Part shown: one piece after another, positions 16,969 to 25,416 of the stretch
Layout of the letters: each line of letters begins with the position of its first letter
How positions within the stretch are numbered: position 1 is the stretch's first letter
Source of the DNA: Candidatus Nitrosopumilus sp.
GTDB lineage: Archaea; Thermoproteota; Nitrososphaeria; Nitrososphaerales; Nitrosopumilaceae
NCBI GenBank assembly: GCA_028351415.1
Contig: JAOMJV010000005.1
Span: 1-55,471 of the forward strand
DNA: 55,471 nt
Reading direction: 5' to 3'
Notes under the pieces: generated by a model
The model's input: the letters and a program-made list of their open reading frames with translations, nothing else
What the model was told of the DNA's origin: nothing
Database searches by the model: none
Made by a program: the position numbers and the translations under genes

Positions 16969-18244
16969 GCATATTTTTTCAGATGGTATATCACATGAAA
17001 ATCTAGAAGATGATTTAGAATCATTAATTGTTAATCTAAAATCCAAAAAGGAATGGCTGCATTCTCAAAAAATCGATGATCTCATAGAATTTTTTGATTC
17101 TTTGGGGACATCTTGGAAAAATTCTAACGAATATTTTGGAAATAATTTAAAACATCTTTCTGAATTTTTGTCTAGAGATAACTTGGAAAAAGAATTAAAA
17201 CTTTCACTTAGAGGAAATTTTTCAGTTCTTGACGAATTTATTCCTCTATTTGATATTCCTGATTCTCTATATCATGCACAACCTAGAGGCATCTCTGTTC
17301 ATTGGATAGCAGGTAATGTGGATATTCTGGGAATTTTTTCAGTGGTTCAATCTTTATTGACAAAAAATCTTTGTCTTATCAAGGCACCTCATGATTATTC
17401 ACTTTTAAAAAAATTACTTTTAAGTTTCAAAGATGTTTCTACTGAAAAAATATCTGGTCAGGATTTATTGAATTGTATTACATTAGTTTATGTTGAACGT
17501 GATGACTTGGTCAACCAAGAGATTTTATCTAAAAATGCTGATATTAGAATAGCTTGGGGAGGAGATGAAGCAGTATCTACAATACTTTCACTAAAAAAGA
17601 ATTTCTTTACTGAGGATATTATTTATGGACCAAAATATTCTTATGCAATTTTAGATTCAGAATTTTTAGAAAATAATCTAAAGAATGCTGCTCAAAGATT
17701 GGCATTTGATGTTAGTATATTTGATCAAAATGCCTGTAATTCTCCACATACAATTTTTGTAGAAAATAATGATTCAGATAATCCCAACCTTGTAAAGGAT
17801 TTTGCTAAAGAACTTTCAAATTCAATGGAAACTGTAAATCGTTTAATGCTTCCTAAATCCGAAATATCTGAAAAAAAATCTATGGACATTTTGTCTCTTA
17901 GAGCTGAATATGATTTTAAAGGTGAAGTTTTTGCACCAAAAAATACTGACTGGACTGTAATTTATTCAGAAGATGAAGGTTTAGCAAATCCTTGCTTTTC
18001 TAGAGTTGTTTTTATAAAACCTATTAAGAATGCCGAAGACATAGGAAAATTTCATAATAGAAAAATTCAATCTATTGGGCTAGGGATTTCAGATCTTGAG
18101 AAACGAAAAAAATTAATTGATTTAGTGACTATGCTTGGTGGAGACAGATGTCCTTCAATAGGAAGTATGAGTAAATTTCAATCCCCTTGGGATGGTATTT
18201 TTGGAATGGATAGAATGGTAAGATGGATTTCTATGACTAGGTAG
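16958..18244 (+). CDS. LuxC-like acyl reductase (acyl-CoA/acyl-protein to aldehyde)
   Basis: About 428 residues from the TTG at 16958, which overlaps the LuxE-like stop by 11 bases. GTG 16946 and ATG 16883 are in-frame alternatives; the ATG would overlap by 86 bases and add a tail that mirrors the antiparallel reading of LuxE, so it is less likely. The LuxC family features are GNVDILGIFSVVQSLL, IRIAWGGDEAV and the catalytic Cys in FDQNACNSPH (about residue 260). LuxC reduces a thioester-bound acyl group with NADPH to an aldehyde. Overlap with the LuxE-like gene implies a working complex, as in bacteria. Confidence 0.83.
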   Translation: MKFKHIFSDGISHENLEDDLESLIVNLKSKKEWLHSQKIDDLIEFFDSLGTSWKNSNEYFGNNLKHLSEFLSRDNLEKELKLSLRGNFSVLDEFIPLFDIPDSLYHAQPRGISVHWIAGNVDILGIFSVVQSLLTKNLCLIKAPHDYSLLKKLLLSFKDVSTEKISGQDLLNCITLVYVERDDLVNQEILSKNADIRIAWGGDEAVSTILSLKKNFFTEDIIYGPKYSYAILDSEFLENNLKNAAQRLAFDVSIFDQNACNSPHTIFVENNDSDNPNLVKDFAKELSNSMETVNRLMLPKSEISEKKSMDILSLRAEYDFKGEVFAPKNTDWTVIYSEDEGLANPCFSRVVFIKPIKNAEDIGKFHNRKIQSIGLGISDLEKRKKLIDLVTMLGGDRCPSIGSMSKFQSPWDGIFGMDRMVRWISMTR

Positions 18245-18288
18245 TATGTGATAATAATTTAAAATAGTTTTAATTACATTTTTTTAAA

Positions 18289-19215
18289 TTATCTAAAAAA
18301 TCCTCGTTTCTTTTTTAATTCTCCTTTGTTGATTCTTTTTTCTAAATCATGTATTAGATCATCTTTATCTTTTATCGTTTTTTTTAAAAATTCATCTTTA
18401 TCTCGAATAACTTGTTCAAGATGTTCATCTTTATCTCGAATAACTTGTTCAAGATGTTCATCTTTATCTTTAATTGTTCCCTGTAATCTTGCAATATCGT
18501 CCTTATTTTGTACTAAAATATCTCTTAGTCTACCTGTAACTCCACTATAAGTAAATGTAGATAACCATTTTCTTAATGTAGAATCAACTGAATTTTTTAA
18601 AATAATTTTAAAAATAAATGTGTGTGTTTCAGATTCTGGTTGAGATAATACAGATTCTACTAATTCAATTGGAAAGCCATAATCTTTTGCATCAATTTTT
18701 TGAGGAAAATTTTTTTGTTTTATTCTCAGTAATTTAGATACTGAAAAATCAATCTCACTTAAAATATTTAGAAAATTTGAAAATACCAAAAAATTTATGC
18801 CTGAATTATCATCGAATTCACATAAATTTAGATTCCCATTTAAAAAATTAATTCTATTTTTTGCATTTGTAATATTTATCATAGAACAAACAATGTAACC
18901 ATTTTCACTTAAAAGTGATGAGATTTTTTTTAAAAATTGTTTTGGATTTAGAGTAAATAGAATATTTTGTACTAGTATTACATCAAATTTTTTATTTTCT
19001 AATTTTTCTAAATCAATTGCATCTAAGCTAAAATTATTTACCTCATCATCATTTTCTAAATTATTTGTATTAAGACTAATTTCAGTAACCTCGCAAGAAT
19101 TTTGCTTTAAATTTTTACATACAATTTCATCACTACCAATTAGTAAAACATTTTTTTCATTTTCAATAAGTGATAAGAACGATTGAATAATTTGTTCTTT
19201 TATTATTTCACTCAT
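18289..19215 (-). CDS. Methyltransferase-like protein with hendecad coiled-coil tail
   Basis: 308 residues. The N-terminal 200 residues look like a class I methyltransferase fold: NVLLIGSDEIVCKNL in place of the glycine-rich loop, FDVILVQNILFTL as post-II motif and LLSENGYIVCSMI. The SAM loop lacks the usual GxGxG, so activity is uncertain. Residues 245-300 are charged helix built from the 11-residue unit DKDEHLEQVIR, repeated almost exactly. The C-terminus is basic (KKKRGFFR). Similar tails occur on glycan-locus methyltransferases and chain-length regulators; a scaffolding or length-control role is speculation. Confidence 0.6.
   Translation of the reverse strand: MSEIIKEQIIQSFLSLIENEKNVLLIGSDEIVCKNLKQNSCEVTEISLNTNNLENDDEVNNFSLDAIDLEKLENKKFDVILVQNILFTLNPKQFLKKISSLLSENGYIVCSMINITNAKNRINFLNGNLNLCEFDDNSGINFLVFSNFLNILSEIDFSVSKLLRIKQKNFPQKIDAKDYGFPIELVESVLSQPESETHTFIFKIILKNSVDSTLRKWLSTFTYSGVTGRLRDILVQNKDDIARLQGTIKDKDEHLEQVIRDKDEHLEQVIRDKDEFLKKTIKDKDDLIHDLEKRINKGELKKKRGFFR
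18391..18471. repeat. 33-bp tandem repeat, about 2.4 copies
   Basis: Two identical 33-base units at 18391-18423 and 18424-18456 are followed by a partial copy from 18457. They encode 11-residue repeats on the minus strand (DKDEHLEQVIR), keep the frame, and fit an 11/3 hendecad coiled coil. Exact DNA identity points to recent duplication or slippage. Confidence 0.9.
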
Positions 19216-19240
19216 TAAAAAATCATTATTCCCGTTTGAT

Positions 19241-19984
19241 TTAAACGTCCACTACTAACTTTTCTGGTAATTCTCTAAATTCCATACCGTTTGGTCCCGA
19301 ACGATATCCTTTTCCAGAAATTATGTAAAGCTGATTTTCTTTTGTTACGTCATAGGGATCATTTGCATTATACAATTTATATTTTCTTTGTCGTGTTTCT
19401 TCTGAATAAAATCCATATTCCAAAATTTTCGCATTACTGACTATTGGTCTGTCCAATCCTTTCATATTGTCCGGTATGTGATTAGCATGTAAATTTCCAG
19501 GGTAAATGCTATTTTTATATTCAGAATTTTTCGTTATGTTTGTGGTTTTAAATAATCTTGGCCTCCACATTGTGTGTAATATTCCATCTCGACGAAATTT
19601 ATTTGGTACATCCCAAATATGCAGACATTGCAATGAAAAAACAATATTTTCTGGATAGAGAATATTTAGTTCTTCAGAAAGAATTTCTTTAGAATTTGGA
19701 GCAAGAATTTCATCACCATCAAATGCAAGAATATATTCCGGTTTTTTCTCCATGGTCATTTTTAGTAATTTTGTATAATCACGTACTTCATCTGTAGGTA
19801 AATTAGTCTGATGTGTTACATCAACTCTATCCATTTTTTGACAAATTTCCAAAGTATTATCTGTAGAACCATCATCTAAAATCACAACTTCAGAACATAC
19901 ATCTAAAACAGATTCTATAGATTTTTTTATCCATCTTTCTTCATTTTTTATTCTATACATTGCAACAATATTTGGCAAATCCAT
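19241..19984 (-). CDS. Family 2 glycosyltransferase
   Basis: 247 residues. IVAMYRIKNEERWIKKSI at the N-terminus, VVILDDGSTDNTLEIC and the metal motif AFDGDEILAPNS define a GT-A fold of the GT2 family (WaaE/KdtX-like, often acting on lipid-linked acceptors). No membrane segment is evident. It is clearly paralogous to the catalytic domain of the protein at 23307-24263: both share YRI+NEERWIKKS, DGDE+LAPNSK and the YPGNLH/YPGNAH segment. It is separated from the next minus-strand gene by 25 bases and is divergent from the radical SAM gene. Confidence 0.88.
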   Translation of the reverse strand: MDLPNIVAMYRIKNEERWIKKSIESVLDVCSEVVILDDGSTDNTLEICQKMDRVDVTHQTNLPTDEVRDYTKLLKMTMEKKPEYILAFDGDEILAPNSKEILSEELNILYPENIVFSLQCLHIWDVPNKFRRDGILHTMWRPRLFKTTNITKNSEYKNSIYPGNLHANHIPDNMKGLDRPIVSNAKILEYGFYSEETRQRKYKLYNANDPYDVTKENQLYIISGKGYRSGPNGMEFRELPEKLVVDV

Positions 19985-20058
19985 TCTTTAGAATTTGTAA
20001 TATTCTTAATACATATTTGAACTTTTTTTGTATGGGCTTCAAATAATTTCTAGAAATT

Positions 20059-20065
20059 CATATAC
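20059..20065 (+). promoter_or_regulatory. TATA-like box before the radical SAM gene
   Basis: The sequence catatac is centred 24 bases before ATG 20086, in the 101-base divergent gap between the GT2 and radical SAM genes. Confidence 0.35.
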
Positions 20066-20085
20066 GACGTTATTTTAATTATTTT

Positions 20086-21522
20086 ATGACTAAAGTATTA
20101 CTAGTGAATCCTCCATTTTATCGTTTTTTAAATTCTCACTATAATGCAAATTCTTTGGGTATTGCTTATGTCGCATCTTACCTTAATTCGCGTGGACATG
20201 ATGCATGGTTGTATAATGCTGATTTCTTAAATAATGAAACTTTTCTTAATCAAAAAAATTTGTTTAAAGGATTTGTTGATTATAAAAAATTTTTTAAAGA
20301 TACAAATCATGAAATTTGGCAAGAAATTGTTGACAAGATAATTGCATTTGAACCTGAATGGGTTGGATACACTTCCTATACTGCAAATATCACTGCAATT
20401 GATATAATTTCAAAAAAAATTAAAAATTTAGATCCTTCTATTAAACAAGTAATTGGAGGTGTACATGCAACTTTAGATCCTTTAATACTGGATAAATTAA
20501 CTTCTATTGATTATAGTGTTCAACGAGAAGGGGAACATGCTATGTCTGATCTTATAGATGGAAAAGATCCAATAAAAATTTCTGGTGTTGTATCTCGAAG
20601 TGAGTCTGGACTAATTAATAATTTTGATGCAGATGTAATACCTGACATAGATAATCTTCCATTTCCTGAAAGAGATAAATTTTGGGGATTATCTGATGAA
20701 GAAAAATTAATGGTTGACGTATCTTACATTTGCAGTATTCGTGGTTGTCCCTATCGATGTAATTACTGTGCTTCTCCTGAACACTGGAAACGAAATAAAA
20801 CACAATATCGTTCTCCAAAATCTCTTGTCAATGAAATGCGCCATGTGAAAGAAAATTATTGGAACCGAAAAAAAGAATTTGATTATAGTGCATCTGCAAA
20901 TACAAAATCAAAAAATGAATTAATAATTAAAGATAATTCAACCGTTTATTTTGTTGATGATATTTTTACTGTACATAAAGAAAGAATTAAAGAAATTTTA
21001 CAAAGAATTATCACTGAAAATTTTGGAATGAAATGGAAATGTGAGGCACGAACTGATCATTTAGATGAAGAAATTTGTCAACTAATGGCTAAAGCTGGAT
21101 GTATTCGTGTAAAAATTGGATTTGAATCTGGGAGTGACAGAATTTTAAAATCAATTCAAAAAGATGAAACAACTGATGATATGCGCAAAGGTGCAAAGAT
21201 GTTAAAAGATGCAGGTGTGCCATTTACTGGCTATTTTATGATTGGATTTCCTGATGAAACTGATGATGATGTACGTGAAACAATCAAATTTGCCAAAGAA
21301 ATTGATGCTGATTACTATTCCTTATCTGTATTAGCTCCATACTTTGGAACTAAAACATATTATGATATGATTGATAAAGGATTTGAATTAGATAAAAAAC
21401 CTTGGGAATATTTTTTTCATCAGACAGGAGATTTGATGGTAAACAAAAATATTTCTGAAAAAGTTTTAGAAGAATATCTTGCTCTAAATGAATTAAACAA
21501 TAATAAAAAAGGATATGTTTAG
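20086..21522 (+). CDS. B12-binding-domain radical SAM protein
   Basis: 478 residues. Residues 1-150 form the cobalamin-binding-like domain (VLLVNPPFYRFL, SLGIAYVASYL, QVIGGVHATLDP); no DxHxxG is seen, so any cobalamin would be bound base-on or not at all. The radical SAM core follows with the iron-sulfur motif CPYRCNYC (Cys-x3-Cys-x2-Cys) in ICSIRGCPYRCNYCASPEHW, then IKIGFESGSDRILKSIQK and GYFMIGFPDETDDD. A Lys/Asn-rich insertion (about residues 265-285) breaks the core between strands. Members of this class methylate or rearrange lipids, sugars and peptides. Its position suggests an unusual C-methylation or epimerisation in the glycan; the reaction is unknown. Confidence 0.85.
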   Translation: MTKVLLVNPPFYRFLNSHYNANSLGIAYVASYLNSRGHDAWLYNADFLNNETFLNQKNLFKGFVDYKKFFKDTNHEIWQEIVDKIIAFEPEWVGYTSYTANITAIDIISKKIKNLDPSIKQVIGGVHATLDPLILDKLTSIDYSVQREGEHAMSDLIDGKDPIKISGVVSRSESGLINNFDADVIPDIDNLPFPERDKFWGLSDEEKLMVDVSYICSIRGCPYRCNYCASPEHWKRNKTQYRSPKSLVNEMRHVKENYWNRKKEFDYSASANTKSKNELIIKDNSTVYFVDDIFTVHKERIKEILQRIITENFGMKWKCEARTDHLDEEICQLMAKAGCIRVKIGFESGSDRILKSIQKDETTDDMRKGAKMLKDAGVPFTGYFMIGFPDETDDDVRETIKFAKEIDADYYSLSVLAPYFGTKTYYDMIDKGFELDKKPWEYFFHQTGDLMVNKNISEKVLEEYLALNELNNNKKGYV

Positions 21523-21555
21523 CATTTACCAAATTCAGTTTTGATTCTATTATAA

Positions 21556-22479
21556 TTAAGATAATTTTTTAAAAAAGTCACCTTGATTTACTTTGCCCTC
21601 ATAATCTGTTATTAGCAATGATCCTTCATTACATTTTACAACTAAATCCCCTGTTGGGAATTTCTCTACAACTTGACCTAATTTTGTATTGGAAAAAATA
21701 ATTTTTGTATCGAATGGCTGTGCTTTCCAGATCATTATTTTCTGTTTATTAATAAATGAGAATGCTCCTGGATATGGTTTGGTTAAAGCTTTCACAAAAT
21801 TATGTATATTTGTAAGTGAATTATCCCAATTAATTTGACCTTCTTCAGGAGTTCTTTTTGGATAAAAAGATGGATCACCTGATTGTGGGATTCTTGAAAA
21901 ATTATTTAAAAATATTGCCGGAATAAGTTCAAGCAATGATTGTTTTAGAACTAATGAAATTTTATAGTAGATAGTTTGACATGTATCCCATTCATTAATA
22001 TCAAAAGTTTGATGAAATATAATGTCACCATCATCTATGCCTGGAGTAAGAAGGAATAATTGTAATATGAATTGTTTTTTGCCTTCAATAATGGACCAAT
22101 TTACTGGAGCTCTACCCCTTCCCTTTGGTAACAATTCAGAACTTCCATGAAAACCAATTCCAGTAATATTTAATGTAGATAAAATTTTTTCAGGAATTAG
22201 ACGTTGCCATCCACAAACAAGTAATAAATCAAATTTTTCCTTCTCAAAAAAATCACTATCTTTCTGGCTTTTCATAGAAAAAAGTTCTGGATAATAAATT
22301 GGAATATTGTATTTTTTAGATAACTCTTCAAATGATTTGTACCCTGAAATTTTTAATTTACTTGCTTGTTCTGGTCTTATGGATATGAAATAAGAAATTT
22401 TGATACCATTAATCAATAGAAAATCAGCAATATCATATCCGGCTTCACTGCAACTACATAAAACAATTTTTTTATTCAT
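21556..22479 (-). CDS. Formyltransferase family protein (probable sugar N-formyltransferase)
   Basis: 307 residues. GFHGSSELLPKGRGRAPVNW contains the formyl-transfer His and the Pro-Lys-Gly-Arg-Gly loop, and LTPGIDDGDIIFHQ provides the catalytic Asp of the Fmt/ArnA fold. A C-terminal OB-like subdomain follows from about residue 220. It uses N10-formyl-tetrahydrofolate. The sequence is shorter and different in context from initiator-tRNA formyltransferase, which archaea do not need. It is co-oriented with and 19 bases downstream of a PIG-L deacetylase gene, so the two probably convert an N-acetyl amino sugar to an N-formyl one. Confidence 0.82.
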   Translation of the reverse strand: MNKKIVLCSCSEAGYDIADFLLINGIKISYFISIRPEQASKLKISGYKSFEELSKKYNIPIYYPELFSMKSQKDSDFFEKEKFDLLLVCGWQRLIPEKILSTLNITGIGFHGSSELLPKGRGRAPVNWSIIEGKKQFILQLFLLTPGIDDGDIIFHQTFDINEWDTCQTIYYKISLVLKQSLLELIPAIFLNNFSRIPQSGDPSFYPKRTPEEGQINWDNSLTNIHNFVKALTKPYPGAFSFINKQKIMIWKAQPFDTKIIFSNTKLGQVVEKFPTGDLVVKCNEGSLLITDYEGKVNQGDFFKKLS

Positions 22480-22498
22480 TTTAGTTCAAAAATATAAT

Positions 22499-23206
22499 TT
22501 ATACATATAATCTATTGATATGATAGGCTTCAGCATATTCTAATCCAATTTCGTTACCTCTTATTTTTGCTAATGAAAACAAACTTTCTCCTCCACGTTG
22601 ACTTTCTCTCATTTGTGTTGAATACATATTCAAAATTTCACTTTTTTTTGTTATTTCATTTTTGTCTAGATTTAGATAAAAGTTTGGTTGAAATCTACCA
22701 AATTCAGAATATGCAGACCAGAAATAATATTCAGGAGATTCATATGATAATATCAATTGTGGCATATGTGTAGTTTTTTGTGGATGTGGTCTTAATGCAG
22801 TTATTGCAATTTTATAAGCAGTTGTATGATCTTGATGTGAAGAAAAAATTGTAGGTATTGCAACTATTGTGGGTTTAATTTTAGCGATTGAAATTTTACT
22901 TTTAGATTCTATATGCTTAATTAATTCTTCTTGAGGTTTTGAGTCAATATGTTGCATTTCATAGTTAGTATATGCAATATCATAATCATCTATTCCCAAA
23001 GCTTGAGAAACTTTAATTAATTCTTGAGTCCACTCTTCTTTTGTTATTCTTTCTCCTTCTATTTTCTCATATCCACCTAATGTCAAAATTTGAACGAATA
23101 CTTTGCCACCATTATCTTTTACTTTTTTTATCAAACCATAACAACCTAAAATTTCATCATCTGCATGAGGTGCAATAATCAATAACGTTTCTTTTTTGAA
23201 TTCCAT
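22499..23206 (-). CDS. PIG-L/LmbE family deacetylase
   Basis: 235 residues. LLIIAPHADDEILGCYG is the zinc-binding AHPDDE-type motif (here PHADDE), with the third ligand in IFSSHQDHTTAYK. The protein is soluble and of typical family length. Family members remove the acetyl group from GlcNAc in GPI, mycothiol and bacillithiol precursors and from antibiotic sugars. Because a formyltransferase gene follows immediately, the free amine is likely formylated next. A role in a thiol cofactor is a less likely alternative, since no mycothiol or bacillithiol partner genes are present. Confidence 0.85.
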   Translation of the reverse strand: MEFKKETLLIIAPHADDEILGCYGLIKKVKDNGGKVFVQILTLGGYEKIEGERITKEEWTQELIKVSQALGIDDYDIAYTNYEMQHIDSKPQEELIKHIESKSKISIAKIKPTIVAIPTIFSSHQDHTTAYKIAITALRPHPQKTTHMPQLILSYESPEYYFWSAYSEFGRFQPNFYLNLDKNEITKKSEILNMYSTQMRESQRGGESLFSLAKIRGNEIGLEYAEAYHINRLYV

Positions 23207-23306
23207 ATTAGTAATTCACTTAATATAAAATAATAAAAGTATATTGCATAACTGATTGAATTTTATATTTTAAGAATTTATAACTAAAAGAAACTATTTT
23301 TTTAAT

Positions 23307-24263
23307 TTACTTAATTTCTTTCCAAAATTTTCCTTCTGGAAGTATTTTTAATTCTAAAACTGATTCATCTACGTCTCCTGATATTAGATCTTTATACCCA
23401 TTAAAGTCAGAACCACCAGGATCAACTCCATGAAAATAGTTGAATTTTCTTTTTCTGATCTTTTTGTCATAAAGAGAATAATGGAGAATTTTTACATCAC
23501 TTCTTACAGGTACATATTTTGTTGGTGGGAGGTGAAGACTATGTGCATTACCTGGATATCCTGATTCTTCAAATTTAAGATCTTTTGTATACTCATTAAT
23601 TCTTATCAGTCTAATATGATAGATATTATCAAACCATGCATCTGTTCTCCATTGATTGGGCTTATCGTAGATATACATCAATTGAAGTGAGAAATTAAGA
23701 TCATTTGGATATAAATTCATTATTTCGTTAAATATAATATCTTTTGAATTTGGAGCAAGAACTTCATCACCATCTAATTTCAAAATAAAATCTGGATTTC
23801 TTTTCATTGCCATTTCCCAAATAATTTTTTTATCTCTCACTTCATTTAGTGGAAGTTCGTCTTTTCTTTCATAAATTTCTACAACACTTGGAAATTTTTT
23901 GCAAATTTCTACTGTTTTATCCGTTGAACAATCATCTAAAATTATTATCTCCTGACAAATTTCTGAAATAGATTCTAGAGATTTTTTTATCCATCTCTCT
24001 TCATTTCTGATTCGATATATTGCAATAATTTTTGGTACTTGAGTCAAATTTTCACTTTGTAATTTTTTTACTGGTAAATTTTTCTTTTGTTTATATCCTA
24101 CAAATTCATCTGAATTAATTAAAATATTTTCTAGTTTTTCTTGATTTAATTCCCCTTTGTTCATTAAATCTGTAAAATAATTTAATCCATCAATATCTGC
24201 TTTCCTTTTTAAAATTTTTAGATAAGAATTATCTATAATTTTTTTAATTTCATCTTCATTCAT
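23307..24263 (-). CDS. Glycosyltransferase family 2 with N-terminal DUF4214-like module
   Basis: 318 residues. Residues 1-60 (IIDNSYLKILKRKADIDGLNYFTDLMN ... LINSDEFVGY, split here for length) show the DUF4214 pattern of a Y-x2-ILxR-x2-D-x2-G-x2-Y helix pair. The GT2 domain follows with AIYRIRNEERWIKKSL, IIILDDCSTDKT and KLDGDEVLAPNS. It is a paralogue of the glycosyltransferase at 19241-19984, which lacks the module. DUF4214 domains are found in surface-layer and glycosyltransferase proteins and may tether a chain; here it could bind the acceptor or partner proteins. The neighbour at 24313 carries the same module. Confidence 0.82.
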   Translation of the reverse strand: MNEDEIKKIIDNSYLKILKRKADIDGLNYFTDLMNKGELNQEKLENILINSDEFVGYKQKKNLPVKKLQSENLTQVPKIIAIYRIRNEERWIKKSLESISEICQEIIILDDCSTDKTVEICKKFPSVVEIYERKDELPLNEVRDKKIIWEMAMKRNPDFILKLDGDEVLAPNSKDIIFNEIMNLYPNDLNFSLQLMYIYDKPNQWRTDAWFDNIYHIRLIRINEYTKDLKFEESGYPGNAHSLHLPPTKYVPVRSDVKILHYSLYDKKIRKRKFNYFHGVDPGGSDFNGYKDLISGDVDESVLELKILPEGKFWKEIK

Positions 24264-24312
24264 TACCTTGTTAAAAATTTCTTATAATAAAAACTATTTT
24301 CAAAAATTTTTC

Positions 24313-25410
24313 TCATTGTTTTGGTTTCCCAACCCCATACCAAAATAGTGTTGGAACTTTACCATTAGAAGAAAATTTATGATCATTTTCAAGCAGGTAT
24401 TCTAACCATTTTTTTGATTCATCTTTATCTTTATCAAATTCTTCTATATTGTTCCAAAGAATCTGGTAGGCTATTCCACCGTTGAAATTTCTTTCGTAAA
24501 CAACATCGAAATATTTTTCAAAAGTTGGTCTTACTAAATCTGAATGAATTGCTTCAGTAGGCTCAATTCTAAAATTCTCTATTGGAGGTCTTAAATGATT
24601 TTTTGATCTAAGTTGTTCTGGTAGATCACTATTGATTTGAATCATCAATTCAAGATGTTCATCACTATATTGATTTTTTGCAGGTCCAACATATTCCTCA
24701 TTAAACATTAGACCTTCTGGTTTTAGACATTCAGATATTTTTTTTAATGCTGCATCAATTTCAGTTGCATGATGTAAAATTGCAAAATTGAATACTGCAT
24801 CATACTTTTTTGATGGAACTTTTTGAAGATCATTAATATCATCAATGAAATATTGAATTGGTCTATCTCCTTTCTCTTTTTCTGCTTCTTGTATGTATTT
24901 TTCAGATATGTCAAATGAATCAAAATGTTTTCCAACTCCTTGATCATATAATCTTCTTTCTAGCCATCCATTTCCACATCCTACAATAAGTACATTTTCA
25001 AATGGAATGTATTTGGAGAACCTATTATGCAGATCATCAATCCAGTGTGTATTTTCATTATCTGTAGTTAATTTATTTATGTACTTTGATACTGTGTTTA
25101 AATTATTCCAATATTTGTCCGTATAGTGAGAAAAATTTGCTATTGATTGCCCTTCTTCAGAATTTAAAAGTGATTTTTTTACATCTTCTAATGACATATT
25201 TTTTAGATCTAGTTTGGTAACAAAATAAAACAGACCTGTTTTATCTGGTTTTCTTTTTAAAATATCTGCATATAATTTAGTTACTTCTTTTACATAATGT
25301 TCATGCATGTGTTTTCCTATGAATTCATAAACTTCTATTCCAAAATCTGTGACCTTGTAACTTCCGTTTTTTACATGTTCAATTAAGCCTAATTTGTAAT
25401 AGTCTTCCAT
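24313..25410 (-). CDS. SAM methyltransferase with winged-helix-like and DUF4214-like N-terminus
   Basis: 365 residues. Residues 1-36 (YYKLGLIEHVKNGSYKVTDF) read like half of a winged helix. Residues 40-90 (LYADILKRKPDKTGLFYFVT, LLNSEEGQ) form a DUF4214-like module. The methyltransferase core follows: VLIVGCGNGWLERRL (motif I), FDISEKYIQEA, and AVFNFAILHHATEIDAAL. The three-part build is unusual. It ends 7 bases before the glycosyltransferase gene at 25417 and precedes the DUF4214-bearing GT2. It probably methylates or otherwise caps a sugar in the glycan. Confidence 0.78.
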   Translation of the reverse strand: MEDYYKLGLIEHVKNGSYKVTDFGIEVYEFIGKHMHEHYVKEVTKLYADILKRKPDKTGLFYFVTKLDLKNMSLEDVKKSLLNSEEGQSIANFSHYTDKYWNNLNTVSKYINKLTTDNENTHWIDDLHNRFSKYIPFENVLIVGCGNGWLERRLYDQGVGKHFDSFDISEKYIQEAEKEKGDRPIQYFIDDINDLQKVPSKKYDAVFNFAILHHATEIDAALKKISECLKPEGLMFNEEYVGPAKNQYSDEHLELMIQINSDLPEQLRSKNHLRPPIENFRIEPTEAIHSDLVRPTFEKYFDVVYERNFNGGIAYQILWNNIEEFDKDKDESKKWLEYLLENDHKFSSNGKVPTLFWYGVGKPKQ

Positions 25411-25416
25411 TTTTAA

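Noticed and set aside
13707-18244. Bioluminescence (lux) operon
   Set aside because: LuxE- and LuxC-like genes are present, but no luciferase (luxA/luxB) or acyl transferase luxD was found in any frame.
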